A stretch of DNA of 64,000 bases from Adineta vaga (Eukaryota; Rotifera): positions 4,774,001 to 4,838,000 of the forward strand of contig CP075493.1 in the NCBI GenBank assembly GCA_021613535.1, read 5' to 3'. Under the pieces are notes generated by a model, which saw nothing but the letters and a program-made list of their open reading frames with translations, searched no databases and had not been told where the DNA came from. Both the position numbers and the translations under genes were made by a program. Positions 10,884 to 23,717 of this stretch are shown one piece after another. Position 1 is the first letter of the stretch. Each line of letters opens with the position of its first letter.

Positions 10884-13800
10884 TTATGACTGTTCATCAC
10901 TACTTTCCGATAGTTTGACTGCCTTGACGACCGGTAACTCACTGAAAGAACGACACTTATAATGAATAATGATAATATACAATAGTGCGTACCTATAAAT
11001 GAAATCACAATCTTCATGAATTCGCTTCTGTCTCGAATTTCGTGCATCCATAGTTTGTTCACCTACAGGAATCAATATTTCAATATTACCCGCATTTTCA
11101 GAGCCTAAAAATAGTCAATGGATATTTTTTTTTGGAAATGAATGAGTTTATCTACCTTCATAATATTCGTTGCTTGTCCATGATTCAACATTACCGTAAT
11201 TATCGATTTTAGTTAATGGACCCGGAGTTTCTTTACTCTCAATTAATCGGCATCGCATTTTAAATCGACAGAATTTATCGAGGAGAGATTCTGAATTCAT
11301 AATAGTTTGCCAAGTTTCATTAGAGCCTATATGAAAGAATTATTTACAAATACAAGAAGTTTAAATATGTAGTGAGGACTTTACCAGGTAAATGTCCGAA
11401 TCTATGTCGAGCTGATATTTCCGATGATGTTCGTTTAACGATTTCGAAGGAAATGCTATTCAAAGAACATCATGTGAACATAGAAAAATTTTAAAATTCA
11501 AATAATCTAGATTAGTCTTTCGAGATTGTTCGTATAATACGTACTCAGACGTTATATTTTGAATCCGAAAATAATATGGATTCACTTTATCTTTTGACTT
11601 GATAAAGTAAATAGGACTCAGATAATTTCCATTGATTAATGATATTTCAAACCATTTGTCTCCTACGGCAAGTTCACAACGAAGATTGTCTGGAAGCTAA
11701 AAACAAGTCTTTTTATTAACTGAAAGCATTTGACTATACAAACTTGTGCACGAAGCCGCATCCGACATCGATTGTTGTAATCAAACATTATATGATTTTC
11801 AGAAGGGCTGATAAATGTGATTTTGATAGCATTAATTGTTGATTGTATACCAGATGCTAAAAAATACGAATGAGAAATGATACAGATAATTGATAAGCAT
11901 CTTCTTACATTCTTTTAATACGTTTGAATAAAATATAGGTACGCTCAGCAAACGTTCATCATTTTGTTTAATACAAATAGCAAGTCTTGCTTCCGATAAG
12001 TTATATTCCTCTTTTAAGACTTTCATACTAGATAATTTCGTATCCTTTTTCATGCCTAATTATAAAATAAATAGAAAAAAATCAAATTTTTGCATAAGAT
12101 GAAAATTAGTTGCTAGTAATAAATACAAATAGTCATCAACAACTTATTTAAATATGTATATACCTGATGGATATGATTCTACTCTGAAAGTTCCTTCATG
12201 TTTTAAATCATTGAAACATTTTTTACGATATCGTACATCGTTCAGTCTAAAATAATATATCAAACATTTGATGAACATATATGTATGTATTGTAAGGATT
12301 AATATTTACTCAATTGTTTGGATATTATCATCGCATGGTGGAATTTGTCGACATACAGTGTCAGTATTCGTTTTTCCTTTGCCACAGATTGAATGGATGC
12401 TCTTAAAAATACCATTTGAAGATTCCGATACCATATTCAGTTCCATCGATAGATTCTGAAGTTTATTAAGACCACGCTTAAATATAAGAGTTGATACGTT
12501 AAACAGTGAACTATAGGTTTAGGTTTTATACTTACCAACATTACCACCGGATATTCACCGCGCTCATCTTTCAATTCAATATCTCTATCTGTTTTTGGAT
12601 CCAGTTTTTCTTGAAGTGGAAAAAGTAAACGCACTGCATCTGATGCATCTGACAAAGATAAATTTAATTTATATCATAAGGTGAAAGATCAAAAACGTAT
12701 CATTACTATTCTGAGGTGTTGTCGAATTTCTATCTATTGCTAATTGTTGCGATGGTTGAGGCATAATCGATCTGCTCATTTTCTTTATACGTTCTGGTGC
12801 GCTTTCTATACAAAAAAAGAATTCGTATCATTACAAAAGTTAATTCTTCTTATCATACTAGGTGTTACGGATGGATTAGCGATAATCGTAGATGACGCTA
12901 AAAAACATAAGGATGATGGACTTCAATGAAATCTACTTTTTCATATCTACCTTGATTATTTATGATATGTGTGACATTTGCTCTGACAGGAATTTTCCTA
13001 GATATTTCATGAGGTTGTGTTGCAGTTGCAGTATTTTGAGTTTTTTCCCTTATTATCTGATCTATTGCGTCAGGACCATTAGGTGACCGACTCTTTGTAT
13101 CTGCATAAAAAACTAAATAATTGAAAGTCGTTCTTACAATAAATTGTTTATTACTCAAGTTATTCGTTGTCGTTATATGTTGAATATCACTCCTAGTATT
13201 ACGAATCATATTTGAATCAATCAATGGCGTTGTGTCAGGCATGCTTGTTTGATGATCTACAGCTAAATAAAAATATCGAATGAAGTAAGTGATTTGATTC
13301 CTTACTATTGTTCGATGTTGATGTTGATGTTGTTTGACCTATTGCACATCTATTTTGATTGCTAGATAAAATCAATTTTATGAGATCTTGCAGATTCTGA
13401 TTAATTGTTGTGTTAGATTGCTCTAACTTCAGAAGTATTTCCTCATGTTTCGCAGTCTTCTGTTTAAGTTCTTCTAAAGATTTCTGAAGTGTGCACAACA
13501 GTGAGTCTAAACAAAGGTCAGCATAGGGTTCAAGTTAACTCACTTACTTTCTACTTACTAGTAGCACTATCTGCTGTTAACATCGAAATATCTAGACATA
13601 GAGTTCATTAGAAAAATTCAAATATTTATTTCCTATTACTATTGATTTACCCTCAAATAATGGTGTAGATGTTTCTAAATCGTGATCATATTCATTTCCA
13701 AGCTCAGTACCAACTGCAGCATCTGTGCTTGGTATCGGCAATGGCGTATTTAACGATTCTATGATTGGAAGAAAACAAAAAATTCAAAATACTCAGCCAT

Positions 13801-13922
13801 CCTATAACTTTGTTTTACTTGACAATCAGAAATAAATATTGAAATGAAATAAATAAATATAAAACGATAAAATTACTCACATAACGATTGAATCTTTGAT
13901 TTGAAAAGCAGAACTGATCCAT
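10884..13922 (-). CDS. Unrecognised many-exon protein with N-terminal coiled coil
   Basis: A gene of more than ten short exons with introns of about 50-110 nt; most junctions agree in phase. The proposed start ATG is at 13922, using a weaker GTTATG donor in exon 1, so the N-terminus is uncertain. The stop TAA is at 10884-10886. A likely coiled coil lies near the start (LQKSLEELKQKTAKHEEILL). A Ser/Thr/Asn-rich linker follows, then a mostly beta-like C-terminal region of about 400 residues (for example EEYNLSEARLAICIKQ, MRLRAQLPDNLRCELAVGDK, NPYYFRIQNITSE). The middle segment has a faint look of a Rel-homology domain, but the diagnostic DNA-binding loop is absent, so I do not assign it. Confidence 0.5.
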
Positions 13923-14249
13923 TACCTTGAATAGCCTAGGTTTATATATAAAATTTTTTGGAATTTCCAAAAAAATCCGTAAATATTTATGGAATTTTTT
14001 TTCCATGTATAAAATGGATACAAGGTGTCCAATCATTTACTATGCATTATTTTTACATCAACATTTTTTCAAATTTTCTAAACGAAACATTTTTGTTCTC
14101 AACATGAAATTTCAAGGTAAACATTTTTCAAATGCATACGATACAGATCTTATGCGGATAGGTGGCAGTATTGAATGATCGAAACTGCTTTGCAAGTCGC
14201 TTTCTTGAAGAACCTTTCATGCGATCAAAGGGAAAAAAAAAGAGTACAT
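13923..14249. other. Spacer upstream of both neighbours
   Basis: AT-rich spacer between the minus-strand gene start and the GH31 pseudogene. The short open frames here have no recognisable content. Confidence 0.4.
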
Positions 14250-15700
14250 AAAGCACCTGATGATTGTTTGTTAGAAGCAGTTTATCATGACGACATACTC
14301 TTATTCAAGGATATTTATAACGAAAGAACAATTTCATCTTTTCTCATTTCGACAAAAGTAACTTTGATTTTTGATATATGTGATGAATACTCATGGATTA
14401 TTAAAAGAAAATATTCAACTCCAAATCCAACTGAATACACTGTGTTATCTGTTACAGAATGTTGACATTGTGGTACATTAAATATGATTGAATAACATGA
14501 ATATGAATTACGAGGTTGTTACGTTTTGTTGCTCCATTCATATGTTATTATTCGTCAAAATCTTCACATGATTTGTATGTTTTCTGTTATGGTCATAATT
14601 AATCTCAAGTTTTATATAGATCTACTCGTCTTTCTGGTGCTATTCCACTATCACGTTACATGTTTGGAGTTTTCTTTAGTTGACATACCATTGGATGTGA
14701 TTGTCACATATATGAATTGGCATATGAAATTTTATAAATCACCGGAAACTGAACGAAATCAAGCTGGACAACTATCTGGATGAACTGGTTATACATTTAA
14801 TAAACAGTTTTTTCTTTATCCACAAAACTTTTCTTCAATGGTGTGAACAAGGTTGAATGAATAATATACCTTATAAAAATCCAACTTTTTCGCTTAATTA
14901 TATATTTTCTATACGGATCCTAAACAACATTGATCGATTCTTTTAAATCGTTGGGGTGGTCTTGGTAATCATCGATATCAAATTGTTTTTTCCGGTGATG
15001 TTTATCCATCGTGGGATACGCTTTCATTTCAAACAGGTTTTTACAGCTACAGGAGTCAATAATGGTGGACACATGACCGAAACCTACGCTTGAAATGTTT
15101 ACACGATGGGTTTCATGAGGAATATTTTCATCCATATTTCGTATAGATTTTTCCAAGACTGCTGTAAATGATCGACGACCATGTGTGTATCAAAATAATA
15201 TTGTTCGATTTATTCGCCTTCGCCAAGCACTGGTTTCCTATCTCTATACAACCACACGACGTACTTATAATACAGGTTTATCCATGGTTTTGCCTCTTTA
15301 TTATTATCCAGATAATGAACAAGCTTATACACAGCTGACCAATTTGGTTTCCACCAAATGATAAATCGGTTAAATTTCTTAATGATGATCTTTCTACCAC
15401 ATTCAAACAATCATTTACTCTAGATGAAGTATCAGTTTATGCTAAAATTGGTTCAATTATTCCACTTTTATCAGAATCAATATCGAATCGAGATTGACTT
15501 GGTCGTGCACAGAAAATAATAAACTCACTTCTATTCTATACTCTTATTGGTGAATCATCGCAAGGTTATGGTACTTTCTATAAAGATGATGGTACATCAA
15601 TAGTTTATGAGCCTTCATTTTCTTCAATGACGCTATTATTCGATTTGAATATACGATATCTGATAGCAACACTATACATTTTAGTATGTCCACCTCTTGT
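14250..15700 (+). pseudogene. Decayed GH31 alpha-glucosidase-type gene
   Basis: Reading all three plus frames gives successive pieces of a glycoside hydrolase family 31 protein: DIPLDVIVTYMNWHMKF near 14680, GYTFNKQFFLYPQNF near 14790, NRWGGLGNHRYQIVFSGDVY near 14945-15005 followed by PSWDTLSFQTGF, RRPCVYQNN near 15177, FIRLRQALVSYLYTTTRRTY near 15208, KIGSIIPLLSES near 15450 and GYGTFYKDDGTS near 15565. These follow family order. They fall in different frames and are broken by several in-frame stops, with no splice sites that repair them, so the gene is dead here. GH31 enzymes cleave alpha-linked glucosides or xylosides. The closest pattern I recall is the microbial/protist-type clade, so acquisition by transfer is possible but untested. 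Confidence 0.75.
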
Positions 15701-15761
15701 TGTAGTTGTTTATTATTACAAATGACTATTTTTCTTTTTGAACAATTTATTATAAACATAA

Positions 15762-16650
15762 TTAAGCAGAAAAAATAGTCGTTTGATGAATTAAACTTTC
15801 AATATATCTTTCTTGTTGAATCAATTGATTTTTACTTCGTTTTTTTGTTAATCTAATCAATTCATCAAATTCTTGTTTTATCTCCTGATAATTCACTAAT
15901 GACTGAAGTTGATTTAATGATAGATAACATTTTTCTAAATGATATTCTCCATTTTCACCATCAAGAATCATTTGAACGAAGATTTGTAATTGTTCGATAA
16001 ATTGATAACATTCATTAGTTTGAATGTTTTTTTCATCAAACCAATGTACACGTTTATGATTATTAGAACGTAATGTTAATGTGTCTACTTCAGATTTTTC
16101 GCCGCGACCAAAACTATATAAATGACCCACATTAGAAATAACTGAAGGATTAGCTAAAATCAAATTATAGTCTAAAATCAAATCGAAGAGGAAGGAGAGA
16201 GCGAACAAACTAACCTTGTTTCCGCTCGATAGATTTTCCTCGTTTTAATAATTTATTCAATTTTCGTCGCCATTTACTATCTGTCTGCGATGATTGAGAC
16301 TCATTCGAATTCATACTATATGTCAATTTCTGTTGCTTTGTCGGTGTAGACCAAGTCATGATTGCATTAGAATTCTCATCATCATCATCATCATCTTGAA
16401 AGAATATTCGAGATTCAAGTGGATTATCAGCAAATGGTGACGGTGGTGGAATTGGGAAATAAATTACTCCTTGAGGACCATAACATGTTGTTAGATCTAA
16501 ATAGAGAAGAAATTCTTTATTTTCTTGTTTGTAGACAAACTAATTCACAAGAGATGATAATTAACATATACTTGAAGAAAAAATAATAATAATAAAATGA
16601 TACATACCAATTACATCTGGTTCATCGTCATTATTCCTAGTTGGTTTCAT
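15762..16650 (-). CDS. Hypothetical protein, three exons
   Basis: Exons 16650-16608, 16496-16215 and 16153-15762 join in phase to give about 237 residues. I do not recognise it. The first part has IYFPIPPPSPFADNPLESR, then an acidic Asp run and a basic stretch (WRRKLNKLLKRGKSIERK). The last 110 residues look helical (FIEQLQIFVQMILDGE, QEIKQEFDELIRLTKKRSK). There is no signal peptide or membrane span in this model. A frame open further upstream allows a start at 16767, but that N-terminus would be very hydrophobic, so I prefer 16650. The function is unknown. Confidence 0.5.
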
Positions 16651-17375
16651 TTGTCCTTCGTATATCAGAAGAAATGAAAAGAAAAAGATTGAAAGAATAT
16701 ATAGAAATATATATTGACATAGATATTCGATCAAAGAATAACAAATGGTTACCTGTACGTGTAACATTGATCACGGCTCGATAGAGAACAAGTAGTTATG
16801 ACGGTGTCAATGTAAGTGATGAAGGTGAAGAGATGTCATATTTGAAACGATATTTCTTCTTTATTGATACATCAAGGTATTATTGTATTTTGTATGAAAA
16901 TTTATAGACTTTTATTTTTCTTGAAGCAATGCATTTTAATTCTTTTCAAAAACAATCGAACAAATGATTCATTGGGTGAATCATTATTTCTTAGAATTTC
17001 TCCAAATGTTTGCCAAAATCAAATCAAAATGAGACATCATATTATGTGAACAATATTTAATTGTGAAAATAAACTTTGAAAATTTTCTAATAAAAAAACC
17101 ATCAAAACTATAATGTTCAACAAGATCTTTGTTTCGAGTTTGAAAATCACTTATGCTATATCTAGCTTCATTGCAAGATAATAATAATCCAAATAAGATT
17201 GATTATAGCTAGAGTTTTCTCATCTTTTCAATACTGTATTATTTTAAAATTTGAATAATATTTCTCTATCCTGTATCAACATAAGATAAAATTGACCATC
17301 TCTGATTTTATTTTAAATCTTTTCGTTTTCATCTCCACTTTCTCCTTCTTTTATTTACAAATAAAAATCTTTTCA
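16651..17375. other. Intergenic spacer
   Basis: AT-rich DNA between two minus-strand genes. It probably contains the promoter of the three-exon hypothetical gene and the 3' UTR of INTS11. No gene is seen. Confidence 0.45.
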
Positions 17376-19764
17376 TCACATTGGATCCGGACTAGCAGCA
17401 CTGTCACTAATATTATTAGCATTTGTCGTTGCCGTATGTTGATCAATGAAAGTTTTGATGTATGAACTAACGCGTTGACCCAACGATTCATTCTAAGAAA
17501 ACAAATCGATTCTTCGAATAAAAATATTATCTTTACATACATTTAATGTCCAAGCGATATCGATGTCACCATCTGGTTCAATAGAAACTCGTAATTGTTT
17601 ATTATCAATATGAAGAAGATTGTCCGATATCAATATAATTCGATGTTTTAATTCGTTACTTCCACCATTTAATTCTCGTTCGAGTAATTGAACTAATGAA
17701 ACAAGTTGAATAGATCGAATGCTAGTTGATGATGGAAAACGTGAATGAAATTGAACTAAATGATGAGCAAGTCCTAATTCATTCATAGCTGTTGATGGTC
17801 GAACAAGACGAAGACGCTAAATTGAAACTATTATTCATTGCATATCATCGATTTGTTACTTACTCCGTCTTTGATGATTAATGTTCCTTGCATTTGTTTG
17901 GTGCGTTTTGCAGTTCGACCAACATCAGCAGTCTCTTCTATCATAGTGCCATAGAAAAGATATTATTCATTTAAAAGACAATTTGTAAAATCTTACCTTT
18001 CAATTGTTGAACAAGTCCTGGTTCGATATCAACTGGTACACCATGTGGAGTTTCAATGACGATTGTTTCACCATTTGCTGGTTTGAAACAAGGAATTTCT
18101 ATATGAATTATATAATTAGTTATCATTTGAATAATTCATTTTGGACTAATTACTTAATTCATCAATGATACGTCCACGAAGAAAATCCATTACTAAATCT
18201 TCTCCATGAACTAGAACAACATTACTTGGTTGACATTGACGAATAATATTGGTAATGCCTTTCGCATCAGCATGCGCAGAAAAAGACATGTAATGAACTT
18301 GCATTTTAGCTTCTATTTCTTTTCCATCAAAAATAAAACGACGTTGACCAAGTAATAATTTCGAACCAACAGTATTTGCAACACAATAACCCGGAATAAT
18401 AATCTAATGATCAAAATATCTTTGAAAAAATCAATGAAAAAAAACTCAGTAAACAAACCATATTCTTTTCATCAGGTGCCCATTTTTTAAATAAATGAAG
18501 TGAATAACCTGCATGAAGCATACCAGGTGATGCAAAGACAATCATTGCGCCAGGTTGTTCAACATACGATCGATCCCATGGCTAAATATCAAACTATAGA
18601 AGATATTCATGAAAGAAGCAAATATCTACTTTAATATGTTTAAAATCAAAAATATTCTTTTGATGAAATGTTGATTGAATTTTTTCATTTGTCCATGATA
18701 CAAATAATGAATAGTAAGTATTGACTTTTTCTGACAGACCCGATGCAAAATAGATTGGTACATTTAAATTCATTCGTTCTAAATATGTTTCTAATAAAAT
18801 ACATAATTCTTGTGCACGTCCAACTGCAAAGACAGGAACAAGAACTTTGCCACCATGTCGAACACAATCGACAACTTTAGCCATAAAATCACGTTCACGT
18901 GCACGACGAGAATCACGAACAGTTGATCCATAAGTTGATTCAGTGATTAAAATATCTGGTCGACAACGATCAATATGTGCGGAACCAAGATGACGATCTG
19001 CGGTTGTATTAAAATCACCTGTATAAACAAGTGTTTGTTGACCAACACGAATATGAAACATAGCAGCACCCAAAACATGACCAGCATAATATGGTTTTAT
19101 TTCAAAATCTGTATCAACCTATGTAGAAGAATGATTCATAATGATTTTGAAGAGAAAAATTAATGAAAATTTACTTTAACTGTCTGTCCTAAACTAACAG
19201 GAATGACTTTTTTCATACAATTTTTAATATCTTCTGTTGTATACGGTCCTTGTTGTGTTGTTTTATCTGTTGTTACTTTACGAAAATCTTCCTATAGTTA
19301 AAAACGAATTAATTCATGATGAATAAAACATTGTACTCATACGAGAAGAAGAGGACAAACAGCTTTTGTTGGATAGGTCATATATATGGGTCCATTATAA
19401 CCAACAACTTCGGTCATATAAGGTAATGCTCCACAATGATCTAAATGGAAGTGACTAAAATGAAAAGAAAGAAAGAGAAGTTTAGGAATTTAAATTAAAA
19501 CATAGTATTACCTAACGATCACACAATGAATGTATGGTGTAAGTGGACCATCTTTACAAATGACGGAAAAATCTGGAAATCGACGCTATAATAATATTCA
19601 AGTGTGGTATGCTTAAAACAAAAGGATCAATGACTTACATCATCATGAAAGCCCATATGTAGACCACAATCAAGCATTATATTTTTACCACCCATCGTAA
19701 TAAGTATACAACTTCGACCAACATCTTGACCAGCTCCTAATGGTAAAATACGTATCTCGGACAT
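17376..19764 (-). CDS. INTS11: Integrator complex subunit 11 (RNA endonuclease)
   Basis: Eleven exons in phase: 19764-19639, 19585-19512, 19454-19343, 19291-19175, 19118-18630, 18581-18459, 18403-18154, 18098-17997, 17937-17864, 17816-17541 and 17492-17376. The protein starts [19 protein letters not shown] and carries the metallo-beta-lactamase motif [13 protein letters not shown], the [12 protein letters not shown] and VYTGDFN strands, the beta-CASP region ([32 protein letters not shown]) and [13 protein letters not shown]. This is the catalytic subunit of Integrator, which cleaves snRNA 3' ends and nascent pol II transcripts in the nucleus. The zinc and catalytic residues visible here are intact. 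The length is close to the animal norm. An AG acceptor (TTCTAG) directly abuts the ATG, suggesting a 5' UTR intron or a trans-splice site. Confidence 0.95.
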
Positions 19765-20155
19765 CTAGAATAATATCACTATAGCTTTTTCTCTACATCA
19801 ATCACGAAAACCACCTTGATATCACCTTCTCTGACCTATAGTGATAAAACGATGAGGTATCTTTTTTTGCTTTAAATATGTATGATACATTGACAACATT
19901 CAACTCTTGCTGTTTATTAAACAAGGTAACCTGATTTCGATGCAATTCTTTGTCTAATGTTTGTTAAATATTTCATTGAGTTTTAGAGAAAATTTAAAGG
20001 AAAAACTAAACTAAACAAACAAACAAACCATACTGCTATATGGGAATCGCCATGGGACAAGGCTAGAATCTATTTATTTTAAAGGGATTTCAAAGAAAAA
20101 AGAAAACGAAATAAACAAATATGAAAAGTGATAGAATAAGTCTATGTTATGGGTT
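19765..20155. other. Spacer between NDUFA1 and INTS11
   Basis: Both neighbours are on the minus strand. It holds a short (CAAA)n tract near 20015-20030 and acceptor-like sequence directly before INTS11. No coding gene is seen. Confidence 0.45.
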
Positions 20156-20526
20156 CTACATATTCCAAATGTTACGGAGTTTGACCAACGTAGGACGTTC
20201 ATCAATCGCTTCAACACCCTACAATCAAAAAAGTAATAGTTTGCTACAATTAGATTATAAAATCAAAAATCATACTCGAGGATAATATTCATTTCCCGTA
20301 ATACGTCGATCTCTTAAATACATGTAATAATCTCGATCATCTTTCATCATATTTTTGGGACCACGTGCCTAATCAAAAAATAGAATGAATAATAATTAAA
20401 CATCAAGATTGAACTTACTTTGCCATTGAGAAAAAAATAATTGCTAATATACATAGCAGGTGCAGCAACAAGAAGCAGTGGTCCTGCAGTAAGAACAAGT
20501 GATGGTAAAATTTCGAACCAAACCAT
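20156..20526 (-). CDS. NDUFA1: NADH dehydrogenase 1 alpha subcomplex subunit 1 (MWFE)
   Basis: Three exons, 20526-20419, 20368-20276 and 20218-20156, total 264 nt and encode 87 residues. The N-terminus MVWFEILPSLVLTAGPLLL matches the name-giving MWFEILP start of the complex I MWFE subunit, followed by one membrane span. The C-terminal half has DRDYYMYLRDRRITGNEYY, matching the family's ERDRRISG..YY pattern. It is a small inner-membrane accessory subunit needed for assembly of mitochondrial complex I. The length is slightly above the usual 70 residues because of an extended end. A CTTTTCAG acceptor lies seven bases upstream of the ATG, compatible with trans-splicing. Confidence 0.88.
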
Positions 20527-20946
20527 CTCTATCTGAAAAGAAACACAACATAGAAAACATATAGATAACTGATAATCGTAGAAGGATATTGAACAAAATA
20601 GTAAAACAGAATGTTGTTTATTGATTATCTTTTAGAAAATAATTGTACTATCACAATATCCTATAAATATAAATAACTGACTATTAAACAACATTACGAG
20701 AAAAACTAGATAGAATGTTGACTAGTTCTATCAGATGTATACATATATAAGATTTATCATAAACACAATATATCTGATCGAAGATCGATAAAATGAATAG
20801 TTTGAAAACTTGATATGTCGAAGATACTTCTTTGTGTTATCTATAGTAATGAGATAATCGAAATGGAACATTCTATATCTGACATAAGATGAATGGATTA
20901 AAACTGGATGAATAAGACACAAAAGAAGAAAAGAGAAACAACTAGA
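20527..20946. other. Intergenic spacer
   Basis: AT-rich spacer upstream of NDUFA1 and downstream of the next minus-strand gene. Nothing recognisable is present. Confidence 0.45.
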
Positions 20947-22111
20947 TTAGAACAGTCTTTGTCGTTTATCCTGATTGGTAGAACTATGATTAGGAGATGG
21001 GAGAGTTCGTTTGAGTGATGATGAAGGGGATGAAAATAATTGTTTGATAACTCCACTCGCTTTTCGTGGTGTAATCGGTGGTTGTTCCTGCTGTTCAGAC
21101 AGAGAAGTTGCTGACTTTTGTTTAGGTGAATCAACAAATAGACGTCGACGACCTTCTGAAAAATAAATAGAACCATAGATAGATAATTGGTCAATTTCTC
21201 TTTCGAAAATATACTTTCATGTGATTGTGATGATATAAATGGTCTTGATGGTACTGGTTGAGATGCTGATCGAATTTCATCTGACTTAGGTGAATATTTT
21301 TGTGCTTCTCGTACAAAACGTCTTAAAACATAATTACAACGTGATACACGATTGACTACTTGAGATAGATGAAGAGTGGTTGGTTTAGCTGATTGATTTT
21401 CAAGAACGGGAACATTGTACACTTTATAAAACAAATAATATAAAAAGAAATCATCATTTCGCTTTCTACACGTCATCGAAAACGAATCGTCTCCCCTCTA
21501 ACAAAAATCTATCCTCCATGAACGATGATGTTAAGTCAATCGTATCACTTTTAATAAAAAAAATAGTCTTACTATTCTAATATAAAACTTACAGGGAGTT
21601 GTTGATCGAAGTCGAAGAGATAGGCGTTGAATTTCACGTGCCATTATATCAGATGGAAACATATCATTTCTAATTTCATCTTCTTTAACTGGCGTTTCTT
21701 CTACAGCTTCACGTTTTTCTCCGGTGATTTCTTGCACTGTTGAATTTGTAGTTGGAGCATTAAAGTCAAATGAACGTTTTTTTATTGGAATAAATTTTAC
21801 TGGTGTATTTTCTACATTTGCTATAGGTGATGGAGATGGACTAAAACGAGATATTATTGGTCAGATAGAATGAAATCATTTTATCTGCAAAATATTTACT
21901 TTGTAACTGGTAAAGGTTTAAAACTGAGTGTACGATTAAAAATTGATGTTGTTGTTGTTGTTGTTGCTTTTTTAACATTGATCATTTTACGATTTTTTGT
22001 TAATTCATGTTGTAATGTAGAAACATTTCGTTGAGAATAAGATCGACGAGATTTTGTTGAAGAAGATGTCGGTCGATCCGAGACTAAATCTATCTCGAAT
22101 CGATCAGTCAT
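20947..22111 (-). CDS. Disordered, probably nuclear protein with CDK-type sites
   Basis: Five exons are inferred with consistent phase: start at 22111, then boundaries near 21900/21842, 21589/21421, 21216 and 21156. The stop TAA is at 20947-20949. The product of about 270 residues is rich in Ser, Thr, Pro, Lys and Arg, starting MTDRFEIDLVSDRPTSSSTK. It has short motifs suggestive of cyclin-CDK substrates (VDSPKQK, PITPRKA, an RxL-like KGRRRLF) and basic clusters (SLKRTLP, NQDKRQRLF at the C-terminus). One more ordered segment is HLSQVVNRVSRCNYVLRRFV. I do not recognise the family; a nuclear cell-cycle role is only an inference from motifs. Confidence 0.5.
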
Positions 22112-22370
22112 TTTTGTCTGAAAGTTTGTCTTCTGATATCTGATAGAATATATTTATTTACAGCTGTTTTTCAAGTCAGACGAAAGAAAAAATACGTTAA
22201 CAGAAGACTCAATTCATATCCATCTGTTGGACAAACTTTCTTAACAAATCATATTAACATTATGACAGATGTCGTCAGCGAACAATGCAGATCTACATAT
22301 GCCGCATCAATTACATTTATTTAGAAAACAAGCAATTAAATCATATAAAAAAAAGGTATGAAAGTACTTT

Positions 22371-23348
22371 TTATTCCGGAAGTTGTTTACGTAAGCCAGC
22401 AGGAGGTGTACCTTTCAAAGTAGGTCTAATCATTAGTTTATCAGTTAACCAAGCGGGACCTCGTGACAATGGAAACATAACATAACTTGATTGCCATCCG
22501 GGTCGATACCGAATTTGTGGAGCACTATTCATGACTGCATGTTTGAGTGCTTGCACAACTTTAGCAGGATTTTCTGCTTTTTTCATAAATATATTATGCG
22601 TAACTTGATTAACTTGATTCTCAAGTTCATCTTTACCCCAACGATCTTTAACATCATCTGATAGAGTATTCCATAGATTACGTAGTGATTTATCATGTCC
22701 TTCAACAATATTCGTTTTCATAAAACCTGGTTCAATAATACTAACACGTAAATTCCATACTGCCATTTCACGACGAAGACAATCCGAAAAAGATTCCAAT
22801 GCATATTTTGATGCTGCATAAGCTCCCATACCTGGTTTAGTTAAATATCCAGCAACAGAACAAATATTTACGACACGAGAATCTCGTTTTGCTATTAATA
22901 ATGGTAGAAATTTTTTCGTCATGGCTACATGTCCAAAAAAATTGACATCCATCATTCGACGCATAAATTCCAATGATACCCAATCGATATATCCACCTGC
23001 ACCAATACCAGCATTGTTAACCAATGCATGAAGTACTTGTGTTTTCTTACTGATCATTTCATAAGCAGCATCGATATCTACTTGACGAGTAACATCCAAT
23101 TGAAAAACTGTTGCACGAGGTGACAGAATCTTTGTTAATGATTCTTCACTACTAGAACTAAATACACCAGCTAACACATTAAAACCTTGTTTATCTAATT
23201 CAATTGCTAATCCATTACCAAAACCTGTATCACATCCACTAATCAAAACATATTTACCATTTGGACTAATATCAGGTGTTGGAAAGAAATGTTGATATAG
23301 TCGATACGATACATAGAAAAATATAATTAAACCTATGAGGAAGCACAT
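22371..23348 (-). CDS. Short-chain dehydrogenase, SDR9C (retinol/hydroxysteroid) type
   Basis: Single exon, 325 residues. The N-terminal membrane segment (MCFLIGLIIFFYVSYRLY) is followed by a classical Rossmann SDR. The cofactor motif is GCDTGFG, then LDVT, then NNAG (ALVNNAGIGAGG), the catalytic Ser in NICSVAG, and Tyr-x-x-x-Lys in YAASK. The substrate side IEPGFMKTN and the pattern 'GCDTGFGNGLA' match the retinol dehydrogenase/17-beta-HSD6/BDH1 branch. It probably works at the ER or mitochondrial membrane on a hydrophobic alcohol or ketone; the substrate cannot be told from sequence. All catalytic residues are present. Confidence 0.85.
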   Translation of the reverse strand: MCFLIGLIIFFYVSYRLYQHFFPTPDISPNGKYVLISGCDTGFGNGLAIELDKQGFNVLAGVFSSSSEESLTKILSPRATVFQLDVTRQVDIDAAYEMISKKTQVLHALVNNAGIGAGGYIDWVSLEFMRRMMDVNFFGHVAMTKKFLPLLIAKRDSRVVNICSVAGYLTKPGMGAYAASKYALESFSDCLRREMAVWNLRVSIIEPGFMKTNIVEGHDKSLRNLWNTLSDDVKDRWGKDELENQVNQVTHNIFMKKAENPAKVVQALKHAVMNSAPQIRYRPGWQSSYVMFPLSRGPAWLTDKLMIRPTLKGTPPAGLRKQLPE

Positions 23349-23717
23349 CCTTGTTATATTGTATTACAACAAAATATATGTGCGAGAGAAGGCAAAGTGT
23401 GTCGTTTTATATCTATGATAATATGTGAAACTTGAAGTTGACGTGATGAAGAAAAAGAAGAAAAAAAAACAGTGACATAGTTTTATATTATCTTTTGCCT
23501 TTCTTCGTTTTTGTAAGTACTTTTCGTTCGCACTGACGTGACATGACAAAATCCGTATAAATATTGTTCTATTTACATCATTGATTATTGGAATTAATTC
23601 CTATATCTATCTATTTCATATTTATTTGTGATACATAACAAAACGAAACATTTACATAAAAATTCGATTATCTATTTCATATTAAAAGGTTCTTTAGACC
23701 AAGTTTGACTTGATTGA
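23349..23717. other. Intergenic spacer
   Basis: Short AT-rich spacer upstream of the SDR gene and downstream of the ABC transporter, both on the minus strand. No gene is seen. Confidence 0.45.

Noticed and set aside
10884-13922. Rel-homology/NF-kB assignment for the many-exon gene
   Set aside because: Only faint resemblance in one segment; the diagnostic RxxRxxxxC DNA-binding loop is missing.
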